64,000 bases of DNA from Glycomyces sp. NRRL B-16210 (GCF_000719515.1 NZ_JOGR01000007.1:310001-374000), one strand, 5' to 3'; positions 18,688 to 27,274 are shown, counted from the first letter of the stretch. Numbers and translations: made by a program. Notes: generated from the letters alone by a model not told the origin.

Positions 18688-19941
18688 CTATACGATCTGG
18701 TCGCGCCGGTATCCGGTGACGAGTTCCCCGGCGAGCTGCTCGCAGAACAGGCCGATGTCGGTGATGACGCCGATGGCCTGGGCCGAGCCGCGGTCGGCCA
18801 GCTTGGTCACCGTGGCCGGGTTGATGTCGACGCTGACCAGCGGCACCTTCGCGGGCAGGAGGTTGCCGGTCGCGATCGAGTGGAGCATCGTGGCGACCAT
18901 GATGGCGAAGCCGACCCCGGGGAGGGCCTCTCGCATGGCCCGCTGGCCCTCGATGACGTCGGTGTGCACGTCCGGCAGCGGCCCGTCGTCGCGGACGGAG
19001 CCGACGAGCACGAACTCCTTGCCGTTCTTGACCATCGCGTGCATGATGCCGCCCTTGAGCACGCCCTGCTCGACGGCCTCGGCGATGGAGCCGCAGGTGC
19101 GGATCTTGTTGATGGCGCGGATGTGGTGCTCGTGGCCGTGGGGGACCCCGTGGCCCTTGTCGAGGTCGACGCCCAGCGAGGTGCCGAACAGGTTCGACTC
19201 GATGTCGTGCGCGGCGAGGGCGTTCCCGGCGAAGATGACGTCCGCGTAGCCCTCGTTGATGAGCGCCTCGAGCGCCTTCCCGGCTCCGGTGTGGACGATG
19301 GCGGGGCCGCCGACCCACAGGATCTTCTCGCCGCGGGCCTTGACCTCCCGCATCCGCTCGGCGATCTGGCGGACCTGGAGGGCCTGGGGCCGCTCGGAGG
19401 AGACCCCGCCGCTCATGAACTCGAAGTTCGAGGACTCCGGGCTCGTGCGCTCGGGCTCGGGCAGCGGCAGGACCTTGACGCCCTCGCCGCCGCAGACGAC
19501 CAGCTCGCCCTCCTTGACGTCGGAGACCGGGAGGGTCCTGGCCGAGGCGCGGTCCTCGGCGACGATGATGCCGCAGTCCATCTCGGAGTTCTCGACGTCC
19601 ATCCACCCGCCGTTGAGGCGGATCTGGGTGTCGAAGTTGGTGGTGGAGTAGAAGTCCTCGGGGAAGACGCCGTCGCGCGGGGCAGGCTTCAGCGTGGCGA
19701 CGCCCGGTTCGAGCGGGTTCGCGCCGTGCGTCTGGAGGCGCATGACGATGCGTTCGAGCAGCTCGTTGCTCTCGGCCGAGACGGTGAGCTGCACGTAGGA
19801 CTCGTCGGTGTGGTGCCGCCCCACGTCGAACCGGTCGATCGAGTAGGCCCCCGAGTACTCCAGGACGTCGTCCATGACGCGGGCGAAGACGCCCTGGTCG
19901 ATGAGGTGTCCGCGCAGCTCGACGGTCTTTGCGTGTTCCAC
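18688..19941 (-). CDS. TIGR00300/LOR-SDH family protein, ornithine-cyclodeaminase-like
   Basis: A 417-residue cytosolic protein without signal or membrane segments. It matches the TIGR00300 (LOR/SDH bifunctional enzyme conserved domain) layout: an N-terminal domain starting V-E-L-R-G-H-L-I-D, then a dinucleotide-binding half with W-V-G-G-P-A-I-V-H-T-G, F-A-G-N-A-L-A-A-H-D-I-E and G-H-E-H-H-I-R-A-I-N. Homologues act as archaeal-type ornithine cyclodeaminase (ornithine to proline plus ammonia) and as the C-terminal half of cyanobacterial ArgZ/AgrE. The arginine-dihydrolase half is absent here. The GTG start has AGGAG 7 nt upstream. It is monocistronic. The family assignment is firm, the reaction is inferred. 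Confidence 0.82.
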   Translation of the reverse strand: MEHAKTVELRGHLIDQGVFARVMDDVLEYSGAYSIDRFDVGRHHTDESYVQLTVSAESNELLERIVMRLQTHGANPLEPGVATLKPAPRDGVFPEDFYSTTNFDTQIRLNGGWMDVENSEMDCGIIVAEDRASARTLPVSDVKEGELVVCGGEGVKVLPLPEPERTSPESSNFEFMSGGVSSERPQALQVRQIAERMREVKARGEKILWVGGPAIVHTGAGKALEALINEGYADVIFAGNALAAHDIESNLFGTSLGVDLDKGHGVPHGHEHHIRAINKIRTCGSIAEAVEQGVLKGGIMHAMVKNGKEFVLVGSVRDDGPLPDVHTDVIEGQRAMREALPGVGFAIMVATMLHSIATGNLLPAKVPLVSVDINPATVTKLADRGSAQAIGVITDIGLFCEQLAGELVTGYRRDQIV

Positions 19942-20031
19942 GTTGGTGCTCCTGTTGCTCCCGGTCGCCGCGACTGCTCTGGAGCCGCGAGTTGGTCGAG
20001 TGACGCCGAGTCGAGCTTAGGACCCGCCGCG

Positions 20032-21336
20032 TCAGGCGGGCTCGGCGGCCGGGGGCTGGGCGGCGGCCTTGGCCGCCTCGATCTCGTCGGCGCTGGGCCA
20101 GTTGCGGGTCACCAGGTACTGGAAGCCGAAGCCGATCAGGCCCCACGCGCCGACCACGTACGGGACCGGGACCCCGAACTCGACGACCAGGCCGACGCCG
20201 GCGACGGCGATGCCCTGGCACAGCTGGAGCCCGGAGTTCGCCGCCGCGACGACCCGACCGCGCCAGCCGTCGGGGATGCACTGCGCCAGCGTCGCGTTCA
20301 TCGGGGCCATGATCATCACCGCCGCGCCCGCGGCGAACGCCAGGAGCAGGACCCCGGCCAGCGGTGGGTCGAACAGCGCGGTCGCCAGCACCGCCGGGGC
20401 GAAGAACGCGAGCGGCCGGATGAGCTTGTCGCGCAGCGAGGGCCGCACCAGTCGCGCGAACAGCAGCGTCCCGACGACCATGCCCGCCGCGTCGATGGCC
20501 ATGATCGCGCCCTGCGTCCCCGAGCCCCGGCCGAGGTGGACCGACCACAGGACCGCGATGCCCTCGGGGACGGCGGTGAGCGCGAACAGGCCCCAGATCC
20601 CGAGCGAGACCGTCCGCAGCACCTTGTTGTCGCGCAGCATCCGCAGGCCGTCGGCGGTCTCGGCCAGGACGTGGCGGCGCTCCTCGCGCCGGTTCACCGT
20701 GGGCCGGTACTCGACCAGGCCCACGATGGTGACGGCGCTGACGACGAACAGGCACGCGTTCACCGCGAGCGCCGTGTACGGGTCGACCGCCGAGAGCAGG
20801 CCGCCGGTGAGGTAGCCGATGATCTGCGCCATCGCGCCGGCGCTGAAGGTGAGCGCGACCGCGACCGACAACCGGTCCCCGGTGAGGATCTGGGCGAGGG
20901 TCGCCACGCGGGCGGCGTGGTAGGCGGGCTGGACGGCGGCGACGGCGAACACGATCGCGATCATCGCCGGGATCGGCAAGCCGGGGATGAGCATCAAAGC
21001 CACGAGCGCGGCCCGCAGGAGGTCGCACGCGACCATGACGCTGCGGTAGGCGTAGCGGTCCACGACCGCGCCCAGCACCTGGGCCAGACCGAGGTACGGC
21101 GCGAAGCTGATCGCGAAGGAGGCCGCGGCCAGGGCCGAGGAGCCCGTCTGGTCCCACACGAGGAAGGTGACCGCGACGCGGTTGAGCATCGCCCCCACGT
21201 TCGAGAGGCAGAACGCGCCGAGGAACCCGGCGGCCTCGCGGTCGCCGAAGACCTCGGAGAACCGAGGTCGGCGATCCGCTTGCGGCGCACCGTCGGCGGG
21301 ACCGGGCGCCGCCGGCTGGGGGTTCTGGTTCGACAC
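20032..21336 (-). CDS. MFS transporter, enterobactin-exporter-like group
   Basis: A 434-residue transporter with about 10-12 membrane segments, starting after a 35-residue Pro/Ala-rich cytosolic tail. The first transmembrane region reads F-L-G-A-F-C-L-S-N-V-G-A-M-L, and the loop 2-3 motif is G-A-V-V-D-R-Y-A-Y-R. W-R-G-R-V in the second half matches the MFS_3/EntS-like group, which mostly exports drugs or siderophores. The GTG at 21336 has AAGGAAGG about 5 nt upstream. The longer reading from 21372 is less likely. The substrate is unknown. A 24-bp imperfect palindrome lies 200 bp upstream. Confidence 0.85.
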   Translation of the reverse strand: MSNQNPQPAAPGPADGAPQADRRPRFSEVFGDREAAGFLGAFCLSNVGAMLNRVAVTFLVWDQTGSSALAAASFAISFAPYLGLAQVLGAVVDRYAYRSVMVACDLLRAALVALMLIPGLPIPAMIAIVFAVAAVQPAYHAARVATLAQILTGDRLSVAVALTFSAGAMAQIIGYLTGGLLSAVDPYTALAVNACLFVVSAVTIVGLVEYRPTVNRREERRHVLAETADGLRMLRDNKVLRTVSLGIWGLFALTAVPEGIAVLWSVHLGRGSGTQGAIMAIDAAGMVVGTLLFARLVRPSLRDKLIRPLAFFAPAVLATALFDPPLAGVLLLAFAAGAAVMIMAPMNATLAQCIPDGWRGRVVAAANSGLQLCQGIAVAGVGLVVEFGVPVPYVVGAWGLIGFGFQYLVTRNWPSADEIEAAKAAAQPPAAEPA

Positions 21337-21862
21337 GGGGCCTTCCTTGCCGAGTCTCGGCTCCGCACGCATTCGCCGCAGCGGCCGACACGGGCGCCGC
21401 GGCGCCGCCGCGGGATCCGGGGTGCGGTACCGCGTGCGTCCACCACGGGTACCGGGTCGGCGCCGTGGACATCGACCGCGGGTGCAGGCCCGCGGCCCGC
21501 AAGCGTCACCGGGGTGCGATACCTGAAAGGGCGGTTAGTGACAATCCTCCGCGATTGCCACAAGTGTCACCAGTCTGCCGCCGACGCAACTGGTTGTCAA
21601 GCGTCCCAGAGTGTTCAAAGTGCGAAAACCAGGACGGACGCGTCAGGGCCCGGCGCGACCGCCCGAAACGGCGTCCGCGAACCGCGCCTCAGACTATGCC
21701 CGCGCCCGCACTGGAGTCGCGGCGGCCTCGGATCTATAACGGTCAAACGCCTAAGCTCGGAAGCCGGGCCCCGGCGCCGCGACCGCCGAGCCCGGCCGCG
21801 ACCCGCGAACCGGCACGATACCCTCCAAAGAGCTTTGTAGGAACCATCTAAGGAGTCGCGCG
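21337..21862. other. 526-bp divergent intergenic region MFS transporter / bioA
   Basis: No supportable gene lies here. Short frames are Arg/Pro-rich and lack ribosome sites. It must hold promoters for both neighbours. The one clear structure is the palindrome at 21537-21560. I see no match to a BirA- or BioQ-type operator before bioA. Confidence 0.5.
21537..21560. promoter_or_regulatory. Imperfect palindrome GTGACAATC-n6-GATTGCCAC
   Basis: Two 9-bp arms (21537-21545 and 21552-21560) match at 8 of 9 positions around CTCCGC. A further TGTCAC at 21564-21569 repeats the outer half-site. The form suits a dimeric repressor of the MFS gene. The regulator is not in the window. Confidence 0.45.
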
Positions 21863-23260
21863 ATGGCACACCCCACCGGACCGAGCACCCGCGACGGCGC
21901 GGCTCCCGCCCTGCGCGGCAACGACTCTCGGAATCGAGACAGCGCCTCCTGGATCGCGCGCGACGCCGCCGCCGTCTGGCACCCGTTCACCCAGCACGCC
22001 ACCTGGACCGACGACGAACCCACCGTCGTCGACCGCGCCGAAGGCCCCTGGCTCATCGACGTCGACGGCCGCCGCTACCTCGACGGCGTCTCGTCACTGT
22101 GGACCACCACCCTCGGGCACGGCCACCCCGACATCAACGCCGCCATCACCGCCCAGCTCGCCCGCCTCGACCACTCCACCTTCCTCGGCACCACCCACAC
22201 CCCCGGCATCGAACTCTCCGAGACCCTCGTCGCCCTCGCCCCCACAGGCGACGGTCCCGCGCTCACCAAGGCCTTCTACGCCGGCGACGGCTCCTCCGCG
22301 GTCGAGGCCGCCCTCAAGATCGCCTACCAGTACTCGACCCAGACCGGCCATGCCCGGCCGAAGTTCGTCCGGCTCGACCAGGCCTACCACGGCGACACCC
22401 TCGGCGCGGTCGCCGTCGGCGGCCACGACCTCTTCCACCAGGCCTACAAGCCGCTCCTGCTCGACACCATCGGCGTGGCCACGCCCGGCAGCCGCGACCG
22501 AGGCCCCGGCGAGCGCCTCGCGTTCGCCGCGGACGAACTCCGGGCGGCCATGAGCGAATCGGGCGACCAGGTCTGCGCGATCATCGTGGAGCCGATGATC
22601 CAGGGCGCGGCCGGAATGCTCGACTACGACGCGAGCTATCTGCGGCTGGCCCGCGAACTCGCCGACGCCCATGGCGCGCTGCTCGTCTTCGACGAGGTCG
22701 CGACCGGCTTCGGCCGCACCGGCAGCATGTGGGCCGCCGACCACGCCGGGGTCGTGCCCGATCTGCTGACCTGCGGCAAGGGCATCACCGGCGGGTACCT
22801 CCCGCTGTCGGCGGTGCTCGCGGCCGAGCACGTCTACGAGGCCTTCCTGACCCGCCCGGGCGACCGCACGCCGCGCACGTTCTTCCACGGGCACACGTAC
22901 ACAGCGAACCCGCTGTGCTGCGCGGCGGCGCTGGCGAACCTGCGGGTGATGGCGGAGCAGGACGTGATCGGCCAGGCCGCGCGGCTCGGTGAGCGCCTCG
23001 GGAAGCTGCTCGAACCGGTCGGGGAGAAGGAAGGCGTGGTGGAGGTCCGCCGCCTGGGCACGATGATCGGGGTGGAGATGGCGGCGATGGGGGAGCGGAC
23101 CGGCTTCGAGGTGTGCAGGGCCGCAAGGGAACGAGGGGTGTGGCTCCGCCCGCTGGGCCACACGGTGATCCTGATGCCGCCGCTGATCCTGGGGGAGGAC
23201 GAGACCGACCTGCTGGTGAACGCGCTGGAAGCGGCGATCGACGAGGTGACGGAACGGTGA
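21863..23260 (+). CDS. bioA: Adenosylmethionine--8-amino-7-oxononanoate aminotransferase
   Basis: A 465-residue class III aminotransferase that makes 7,8-diaminopelargonate from KAPA and SAM in biotin synthesis, with PLP. The substrate-site segment W-H-P-F-T-Q-H is near residue 40. D-G-S-S-A-V-E-A-A-L-K binds the cofactor phosphate. V-F-D-E-V-A-T-G-F-G-R-T-G carries the PLP-ring Asp. T-C-G-K-G-I-T-G-G-Y-L-P-L-S holds the Schiff-base Lys. The first 30 residues are a polar extension. The ATG has AAGGAG 6 nt upstream. It heads a bioA-bioF-bioD run. bioB is not in the window. Confidence 0.96.
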   Translation: MAHPTGPSTRDGAAPALRGNDSRNRDSASWIARDAAAVWHPFTQHATWTDDEPTVVDRAEGPWLIDVDGRRYLDGVSSLWTTTLGHGHPDINAAITAQLARLDHSTFLGTTHTPGIELSETLVALAPTGDGPALTKAFYAGDGSSAVEAALKIAYQYSTQTGHARPKFVRLDQAYHGDTLGAVAVGGHDLFHQAYKPLLLDTIGVATPGSRDRGPGERLAFAADELRAAMSESGDQVCAIIVEPMIQGAAGMLDYDASYLRLARELADAHGALLVFDEVATGFGRTGSMWAADHAGVVPDLLTCGKGITGGYLPLSAVLAAEHVYEAFLTRPGDRTPRTFFHGHTYTANPLCCAAALANLRVMAEQDVIGQAARLGERLGKLLEPVGEKEGVVEVRRLGTMIGVEMAAMGERTGFEVCRAARERGVWLRPLGHTVILMPPLILGEDETDLLVNALEAAIDEVTER

Positions 23261-23306
23261 GGCCCGCGATGCCGGTGGCGCGGGGGCCGGAAGCGGAGGC
23301 GGCGGC

Positions 23307-24797
23307 ATGACGGCGGCCGAGCGTGCTCATGGTGGCGACGGCGTGGCAGGAGGCGAGCCTGAGGCGGGAGACGAACCCGCGCCCGCTGCTGTCGGCGGCG
23401 ATTCGCGTTCGGCGAGTGAACGGTCCGATCGCGGTTCTGACCTTGGCGATGTCCAAGGCCGTGAGGCCGTGGTCGCGCCCTCCGCTCTCGCTGGCGGCGG
23501 CCCGGGTTCGGCGAGTGAACGGTCCGATCGCGCTCGCGACCTCGGCCGTGCCCACGAGGCCGCGGTCGCGCAACCCGCGCCGGCCGTTCATGAAGGCGGC
23601 GGCCCGCGTTCGGTGTCCGAGCGGGCCGATGCGACGCCGCCCGTTCTCCCGGTGCCTCCTTCGGCCCCCGGCATTGCGGCCGTCTGGGACCGGTTGGGCC
23701 GCAAGGCCGACCTCCGCGCCAAGGCCGGGCTCACCCGCACCGCCCGCCCCCGCGACACCGCCATCGACCTGGCGGGCAACGACTACCTCGGGCTCTCGCG
23801 CCACCCTGCGGTCCTGAGCGCCGCCTCGGCGGCGCTCGCCGAGCACGGGCTCGGCGCTGGCGGCTCCCGGCTCGTCCGCGGCACCACCGACCTGCACGAG
23901 GCCTTCGAGACCGAGTTCGCCCGCCACACCGGCAGCGAGACCGCGGTCCTGTACTCCTCGGGCTACCTCGCGAACCTCGGCGCGGTAGCGGCCCTCACCG
24001 GACCGGTCCTCCTCGACGCCCACGCCCACGCCTCCCTCCACGACGCCGCGCGCCTCACCGGAGGCCGCTCGGACACGTTCGCGCACAACGACCTCGACGA
24101 CCTCCAGCGGCAACTGCTCGCCCTCCGGCCCTCGATCGTCGCGATCGAATCGGTCTACTCCGTCCTCGGCGACGCCGCGCCGCTGCGCGAGATCCACGCG
24201 CTCACCAGCGCCCACGGCGCACTGCTCCTCGTGGACGAGGCCCACGCGATCGGCACGATCGGCCCCCGCGGCGCCGGCGGCGTCACGGCCGCCGGGCTCG
24301 CCGGCGACCCTGGCATCGTCGTCACCGCGACCCTCTCCAAGGCACTCGGCGCGGCCGGCGGGATCGTCGCCGGGCCCGCGACGCTGCGCCGCCACCTCCA
24401 CGACACCGGCCGCACCTTCGTCTACGACACCGCCCCACCTCCGGCCGTGATCGCCGGGGCGAGCGCCGCGCTCGCCATCGCCCGCGAATCCGACGCCGCC
24501 CGAACCGAACTGGCACGCAGGGCCGCCCGCGCCGCAGCGTCCCTCGGCGCTCCCGCGCCCGCCGCGGGCGTGCTCGCACCGGCCGCAGGCGACGCCCGCG
24601 CCGCGACCGGCTGGGCTGCGCGCTGCGCCGAACGCGGCGTGGCCGTCGGCTGCTTCCGGCCGCCGTCCACCCCCGACCACCGCTCCCGGCTGCGCATCAC
24701 CGTGAACACCGGCGTCCCGACCGCCGATTTCGACCGGGCCCTGGCCGTCGTCGCCGAGGCCCGCCCGCCGCTTGCGGCCAGTCCTCCCGTCCTCTGA
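23307..24797 (+). CDS. bioF: 8-amino-7-oxononanoate synthase with repeat-bearing N-terminal extension
   Basis: A 496-residue protein whose enzyme part starts only near residue 120 (I-A-A-V-W-D-R-L). The core has N-D-Y-L-G-L-S, G-S-R-L-V-R-G, V-D-E-A-H-A-I-G and the PLP Lys in T-L-S-K-A-L-G-A-A-G-G. The enzyme condenses pimeloyl-ACP or -CoA with alanine to KAPA. The first 115 residues are unrelated to BioF and contain three imperfect repeats (G-S-A-S-E-R-S-D-R type) encoded by 99-102-bp DNA units. The ATG at 23307 has CGGAGG 7 nt upstream, which supports translation of the extension. A GTG at 23652 would give a normal-length enzyme but lacks a ribosome site. Confidence 0.92.
   Translation: MTAAERAHGGDGVAGGEPEAGDEPAPAAVGGDSRSASERSDRGSDLGDVQGREAVVAPSALAGGGPGSASERSDRARDLGRAHEAAVAQPAPAVHEGGGPRSVSERADATPPVLPVPPSAPGIAAVWDRLGRKADLRAKAGLTRTARPRDTAIDLAGNDYLGLSRHPAVLSAASAALAEHGLGAGGSRLVRGTTDLHEAFETEFARHTGSETAVLYSSGYLANLGAVAALTGPVLLDAHAHASLHDAARLTGGRSDTFAHNDLDDLQRQLLALRPSIVAIESVYSVLGDAAPLREIHALTSAHGALLLVDEAHAIGTIGPRGAGGVTAAGLAGDPGIVVTATLSKALGAAGGIVAGPATLRRHLHDTGRTFVYDTAPPPAVIAGASAALAIARESDAARTELARRAARAAASLGAPAPAAGVLAPAAGDARAATGWAARCAERGVAVGCFRPPSTPDHRSRLRITVNTGVPTADFDRALAVVAEARPPLAASPPVL
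23394..23640 (+). repeat. Three imperfect 99-102-bp tandem repeats at the 5' end of bioF
   Basis: The core beginning GTTCGGCGAGTGAACGG is identical over 27 bp at 23407-23433 and 23506-23532. A diverged third copy starts at 23608. Spacings of 99 and 102 bp keep the bioF frame. Confidence 0.75.
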
Positions 24798-24815
24798 AGA
24801 AAGCGAGTCCCGCCG

Positions 24816-25478
24816 GTGATCACCTTCGAAGGCCCGGTCCTGGTGACCGGCACCGACACCGGGGTCGGCAAGACCGTCACGACCGCCGCGCTCGCGGTCT
24901 GGCTCATGCGCCAGGGCCGCAGCGTCGAAGTCGTCAAGATCGCCCAGACCGGCGACGATGACGACGCCGCCGAGGTCACCCGCCTCTCGGGCGCCCCGGC
25001 CCGCGCGCTCGCCGCCTACCCCGATCCGCTGGCGCCCTTCGCCGCTGCGCGGCGCAGCGGCCTGCCGCTGCTCGGGCTCGCCGACGTCGCCGACGCCGTC
25101 CTGGACTCCAGGGCGGAAGTCGTGCTCCTCGAAGGCGCCGGAGGCCTGCTGGTCCAACTGGGCGAGTCCGGTTGGACCGCCCGCGACCTCGCGGTCGAGC
25201 TCGGCTGCCCGGCGGTCGTGGTCGCCCGGGCCGGGCTCGGCACCCTCAACCACACGGCGTTGACGCTCGAAGCGCTGGCCCGCCGCGGCATCGAAGCGGC
25301 CGTGGTGATCGGCGCCTGGCCGGTCAATCCCGGCCTCGCCGAGTACGAGAACCTCAAGGACCTGCCCGGGCCGCGCCTGGGCTGGATTCCGGACAACGCC
25401 GCTGCGCTCGACCCGGAGGCCTTCCGCCTCGCGGCGGCCGAGTGGTTCGACCTCCCGACCCGCCTGGGCCCCATGTAG
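24816..25478 (+). CDS. bioD: Dethiobiotin synthetase
   Basis: A 220-residue ATP-dependent enzyme that closes the ureido ring of dethiobiotin from diaminopelargonate and CO2. The P-loop is G-T-D-T-G-V-G-K-T at residues 11-19. K-I-A-Q-T-G replaces the common K-P-V-Q-T-G. L-E-G-A-G-G-L-L-V is the second conserved nucleotide/magnesium segment. The start is GTG, 18 nt after the bioF stop, with a weak GAAGAAAG upstream, so bioAFD is probably one operon. The length is normal. Confidence 0.94.
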   Translation: MITFEGPVLVTGTDTGVGKTVTTAALAVWLMRQGRSVEVVKIAQTGDDDDAAEVTRLSGAPARALAAYPDPLAPFAAARRSGLPLLGLADVADAVLDSRAEVVLLEGAGGLLVQLGESGWTARDLAVELGCPAVVVARAGLGTLNHTALTLEALARRGIEAAVVIGAWPVNPGLAEYENLKDLPGPRLGWIPDNAAALDPEAFRLAAAEWFDLPTRLGPM

Positions 25479-25514
25479 TCGCGTGTGATCGGCCGGTGCG
25501 GTTCGGACACCGAC

Positions 25515-25542
25515 CGGGCCGCGCGATGCACGCGACGGCCCG
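25515..25542 (+). terminator. Hairpin after bioD
   Basis: CGGGCCG-CGCG (25515-25525) pairs with CGCG-A-CGGCCCG (25531-25542) with one bulge, 37 nt beyond the bioD stop. Confidence 0.45.
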
Positions 25543-25594
25543 AGTTGGCCGCGCTCGGTTACATTGGCTGTGAATTGGCCTGATAACGGCTGAA

Positions 25595-26086
25595 TCACCG
25601 CGATGCGGGCGCCCCTACCCCCGGTGCCCGCATCGCCTCGAATCGCCGCACCGCCGAAGGCAGGAACCGGTCCATGCCCCAATCGATCGCGGCCTCCGCG
25701 ACCGGGCGGAACTCGCAGCGCAGACGCAGCCCGTCGTCCCCGTCGCCGCTGACCACCGAGTGCTCCCAGACCTTGCGCTCCTCAACGGTGTGCAGCCAGC
25801 TGTAGGTCGTCACCTGAAAGCCCACGGCCCCAAGAGTGGCCCGCATGAGCGTCGATCCCAGCACCTCGCCGAAACGCGGGTCGGCGACACCTGTCTCCTC
25901 GACCGCCTCTCGGATCGCCGCCTCGCCCGCCGTCTCGTGCGCCAGCGCCCCGCCGCCGGGGACCTGCACGCCGGCCTCCGGCGCCTCCGGATGCACGATC
26001 ACCAGCACCTCCGGTGCCGTTCGCCCGGGGCGGTGCCGGAGCACGTAGGCGCAGGCCCGCTGTCGAAAGTCCAGGAGTTCGCTCAT
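25595..26086 (-). CDS. Nudix hydrolase
   Basis: A 163-residue protein with a complete Nudix box (G-x5-E-x7-R-E-x2-E-E-x-G) seen as G-A-L-A-H-E, then R-E-A-V-E-E-T-G-V. It should cleave a nucleoside diphosphate linked to another group, with divalent metal. The substrate is not readable from the sequence. The ATG at 26086 has GAGG about 8 nt upstream. The longer reading to 26122 starts with TTG and is less likely. It follows the P450 gene by 51 nt on the same strand. The last 13 codons lie within a strong hairpin (25600-25636), so the terminator is part of the coding sequence. Confidence 0.9.
   Translation of the reverse strand: MSELLDFRQRACAYVLRHRPGRTAPEVLVIVHPEAPEAGVQVPGGGALAHETAGEAAIREAVEETGVADPRFGEVLGSTLMRATLGAVGFQVTTYSWLHTVEERKVWEHSVVSGDGDDGLRLRCEFRPVAEAAIDWGMDRFLPSAVRRFEAMRAPGVGAPASR
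25600..25636 (-). terminator. Terminator hairpin embedded in the Nudix coding end
   Basis: Arms 25600-25613 and 25623-25636 pair over 14 bp with one G-T position around a 9-nt loop. The Nudix stop codon is at 25595-25597, beyond the stem, so the hairpin is wholly coding. Confidence 0.6.
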
Positions 26087-26137
26087 CCGGTCAGCCTCGC
26101 AAACGCCCGCGTCGCAGAGCAACGCGTTTCTGCGGGC

Positions 26138-27262
26138 CTATCCGCGGCGTCGGATCACCAAGGGGCTCGGCATCCGGAAGGACAGGTTCGGGTCGCTCAC
26201 CGGGGCGGCGACCACTTCGCAGCGGGGGAGCAGCGGCTTCAGCTCGGTCACCACCACTTCGGCCTCCAGCCTTGACAACTGGCTTCCCAGGCACCGGTGG
26301 GCACCGGCCCCGAACGCCAGGTGCCTGCGCGAACCGCGCTGGCCCGGGACCATCTTCGCCGGGCACGCCGCCACGCCCTCGTCGACGCCCGCCGCGGCGA
26401 GCCACACCAGGATCGACTCGCCTTCCTTCACCGGCAGGCCGTCGAGTTCGGTGTCCCGCAGCGCCACCCGCCGCCATGACGTGATCGACGGGAACAGCCG
26501 CAGGCCCTCCTCCACCAGCGCGGTCGGCTCCGCGCCGAGCAGTTCCGGTTCCGTCATGAGGCGGTGCAGTAGCAGCGTCAGGAACTGCGAGGTGGTCTCC
26601 TGGCCCGCCACCAGCAGGAAGAACAGGGCCGCGGTGGCCGCGTCCTCGCCGTGCGCCTCCAGCAGCTCCCGCCTGATCCCGGTCGCCTCGCGGGACCGTT
26701 CGCGCAGCGTCGCGTGGAACGGGCCCACGATCCGCGCCAGCTCCATCTGCCGCTCGGCCGTCGGCTCGCCCCAGAACAGTTCCAGTGCGGCCCTGCTGAA
26801 GTGCTTGACCTGCGCCGCCGCCGCGACCTCCAGGTCCAGGAGCCGCGCCAGCGCCGCCAGCGGGATCTCGGAGGACACCGCCGCGTCCAGATCCACCGGC
26901 TCCCCTTCACGCAGCCGCCGCGCCACCTGCGCGACCGCCCGGCGGACCAGGCCCGTCAGCCACGGCCGCAGCGCCTCGACCCGCTCGGGCGCGAACGCCT
27001 CGCCGAACCCCGCCCTGATCCACTCGTGCGTCTCGGTGTCGTTGTTGGCCAATGTCGCCGGGAGCCGGAACCGGTGCCCCGCCAGGACCCGCAGCGCCGC
27101 CGGCGGGATCGGGGTGACCGCGTCGAGCGCGTTCGCGGCCGAGAACCGCTCCCGGTCGGCCAGCACCTGCCTGGCGAGACGGTGCGAGGCCACCACCACC
27201 TGCCCCTCCCGGCGGAAGACCGCGGCGTCGGGTCGGGGATGTTTCCACAGCTCGAAGAGCAC
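26138..27262 (-). CDS. Cytochrome P450
   Basis: A 374-residue soluble P450, slightly shorter than the usual 400. The I-helix reads L-V-A-G-Q-E-T-T-S, the K-helix E-x-x-R is in E-E-G-L-R-L-F-P, and the heme loop is F-G-A-G-A-H-R-C-L-G with the thiolate Cys. It needs ferredoxin partners that are not encoded here. The GTG start has TAGGCT six nt upstream and no Shine-Dalgarno sequence, so the mRNA is probably leaderless. It is divergent from a flavin monooxygenase 162 bp away. A shared oxidative pathway is possible but not shown. Confidence 0.92.
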   Translation of the reverse strand: MLFELWKHPRPDAAVFRREGQVVVASHRLARQVLADRERFSAANALDAVTPIPPAALRVLAGHRFRLPATLANNDTETHEWIRAGFGEAFAPERVEALRPWLTGLVRRAVAQVARRLREGEPVDLDAAVSSEIPLAALARLLDLEVAAAAQVKHFSRAALELFWGEPTAERQMELARIVGPFHATLRERSREATGIRRELLEAHGEDAATAALFFLLVAGQETTSQFLTLLLHRLMTEPELLGAEPTALVEEGLRLFPSITSWRRVALRDTELDGLPVKEGESILVWLAAAGVDEGVAACPAKMVPGQRGSRRHLAFGAGAHRCLGSQLSRLEAEVVVTELKPLLPRCEVVAAPVSDPNLSFRMPSPLVIRRRG

Positions 27263-27268
27263 GCGCGC

Positions 27269-27274
27269 AGCCTA
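27269..27274 (-). promoter_or_regulatory. -10 element (TAGGCT) of the P450 gene
   Basis: On the minus strand TAGGCT ends 6 nt before the GTG at 27262, the spacing of a leaderless transcript. Confidence 0.5.

Noticed and set aside
18595..21840. 1081-residue plus-strand frame opposite the TIGR00300 and MFS genes
   Set aside because: The translation is Arg/Asp/Gly-rich low-complexity typical of antisense frames, and both opposite genes are well supported.
21465..21851. 128-residue frame in the bioA/MFS intergenic region
   Set aside because: It is Arg/Pro-rich, has no ribosome site and no recognisable domain.
21740..21862. BirA- or BioQ-type biotin operator before bioA
   Set aside because: I found no dyad resembling known biotin operators close to the start.
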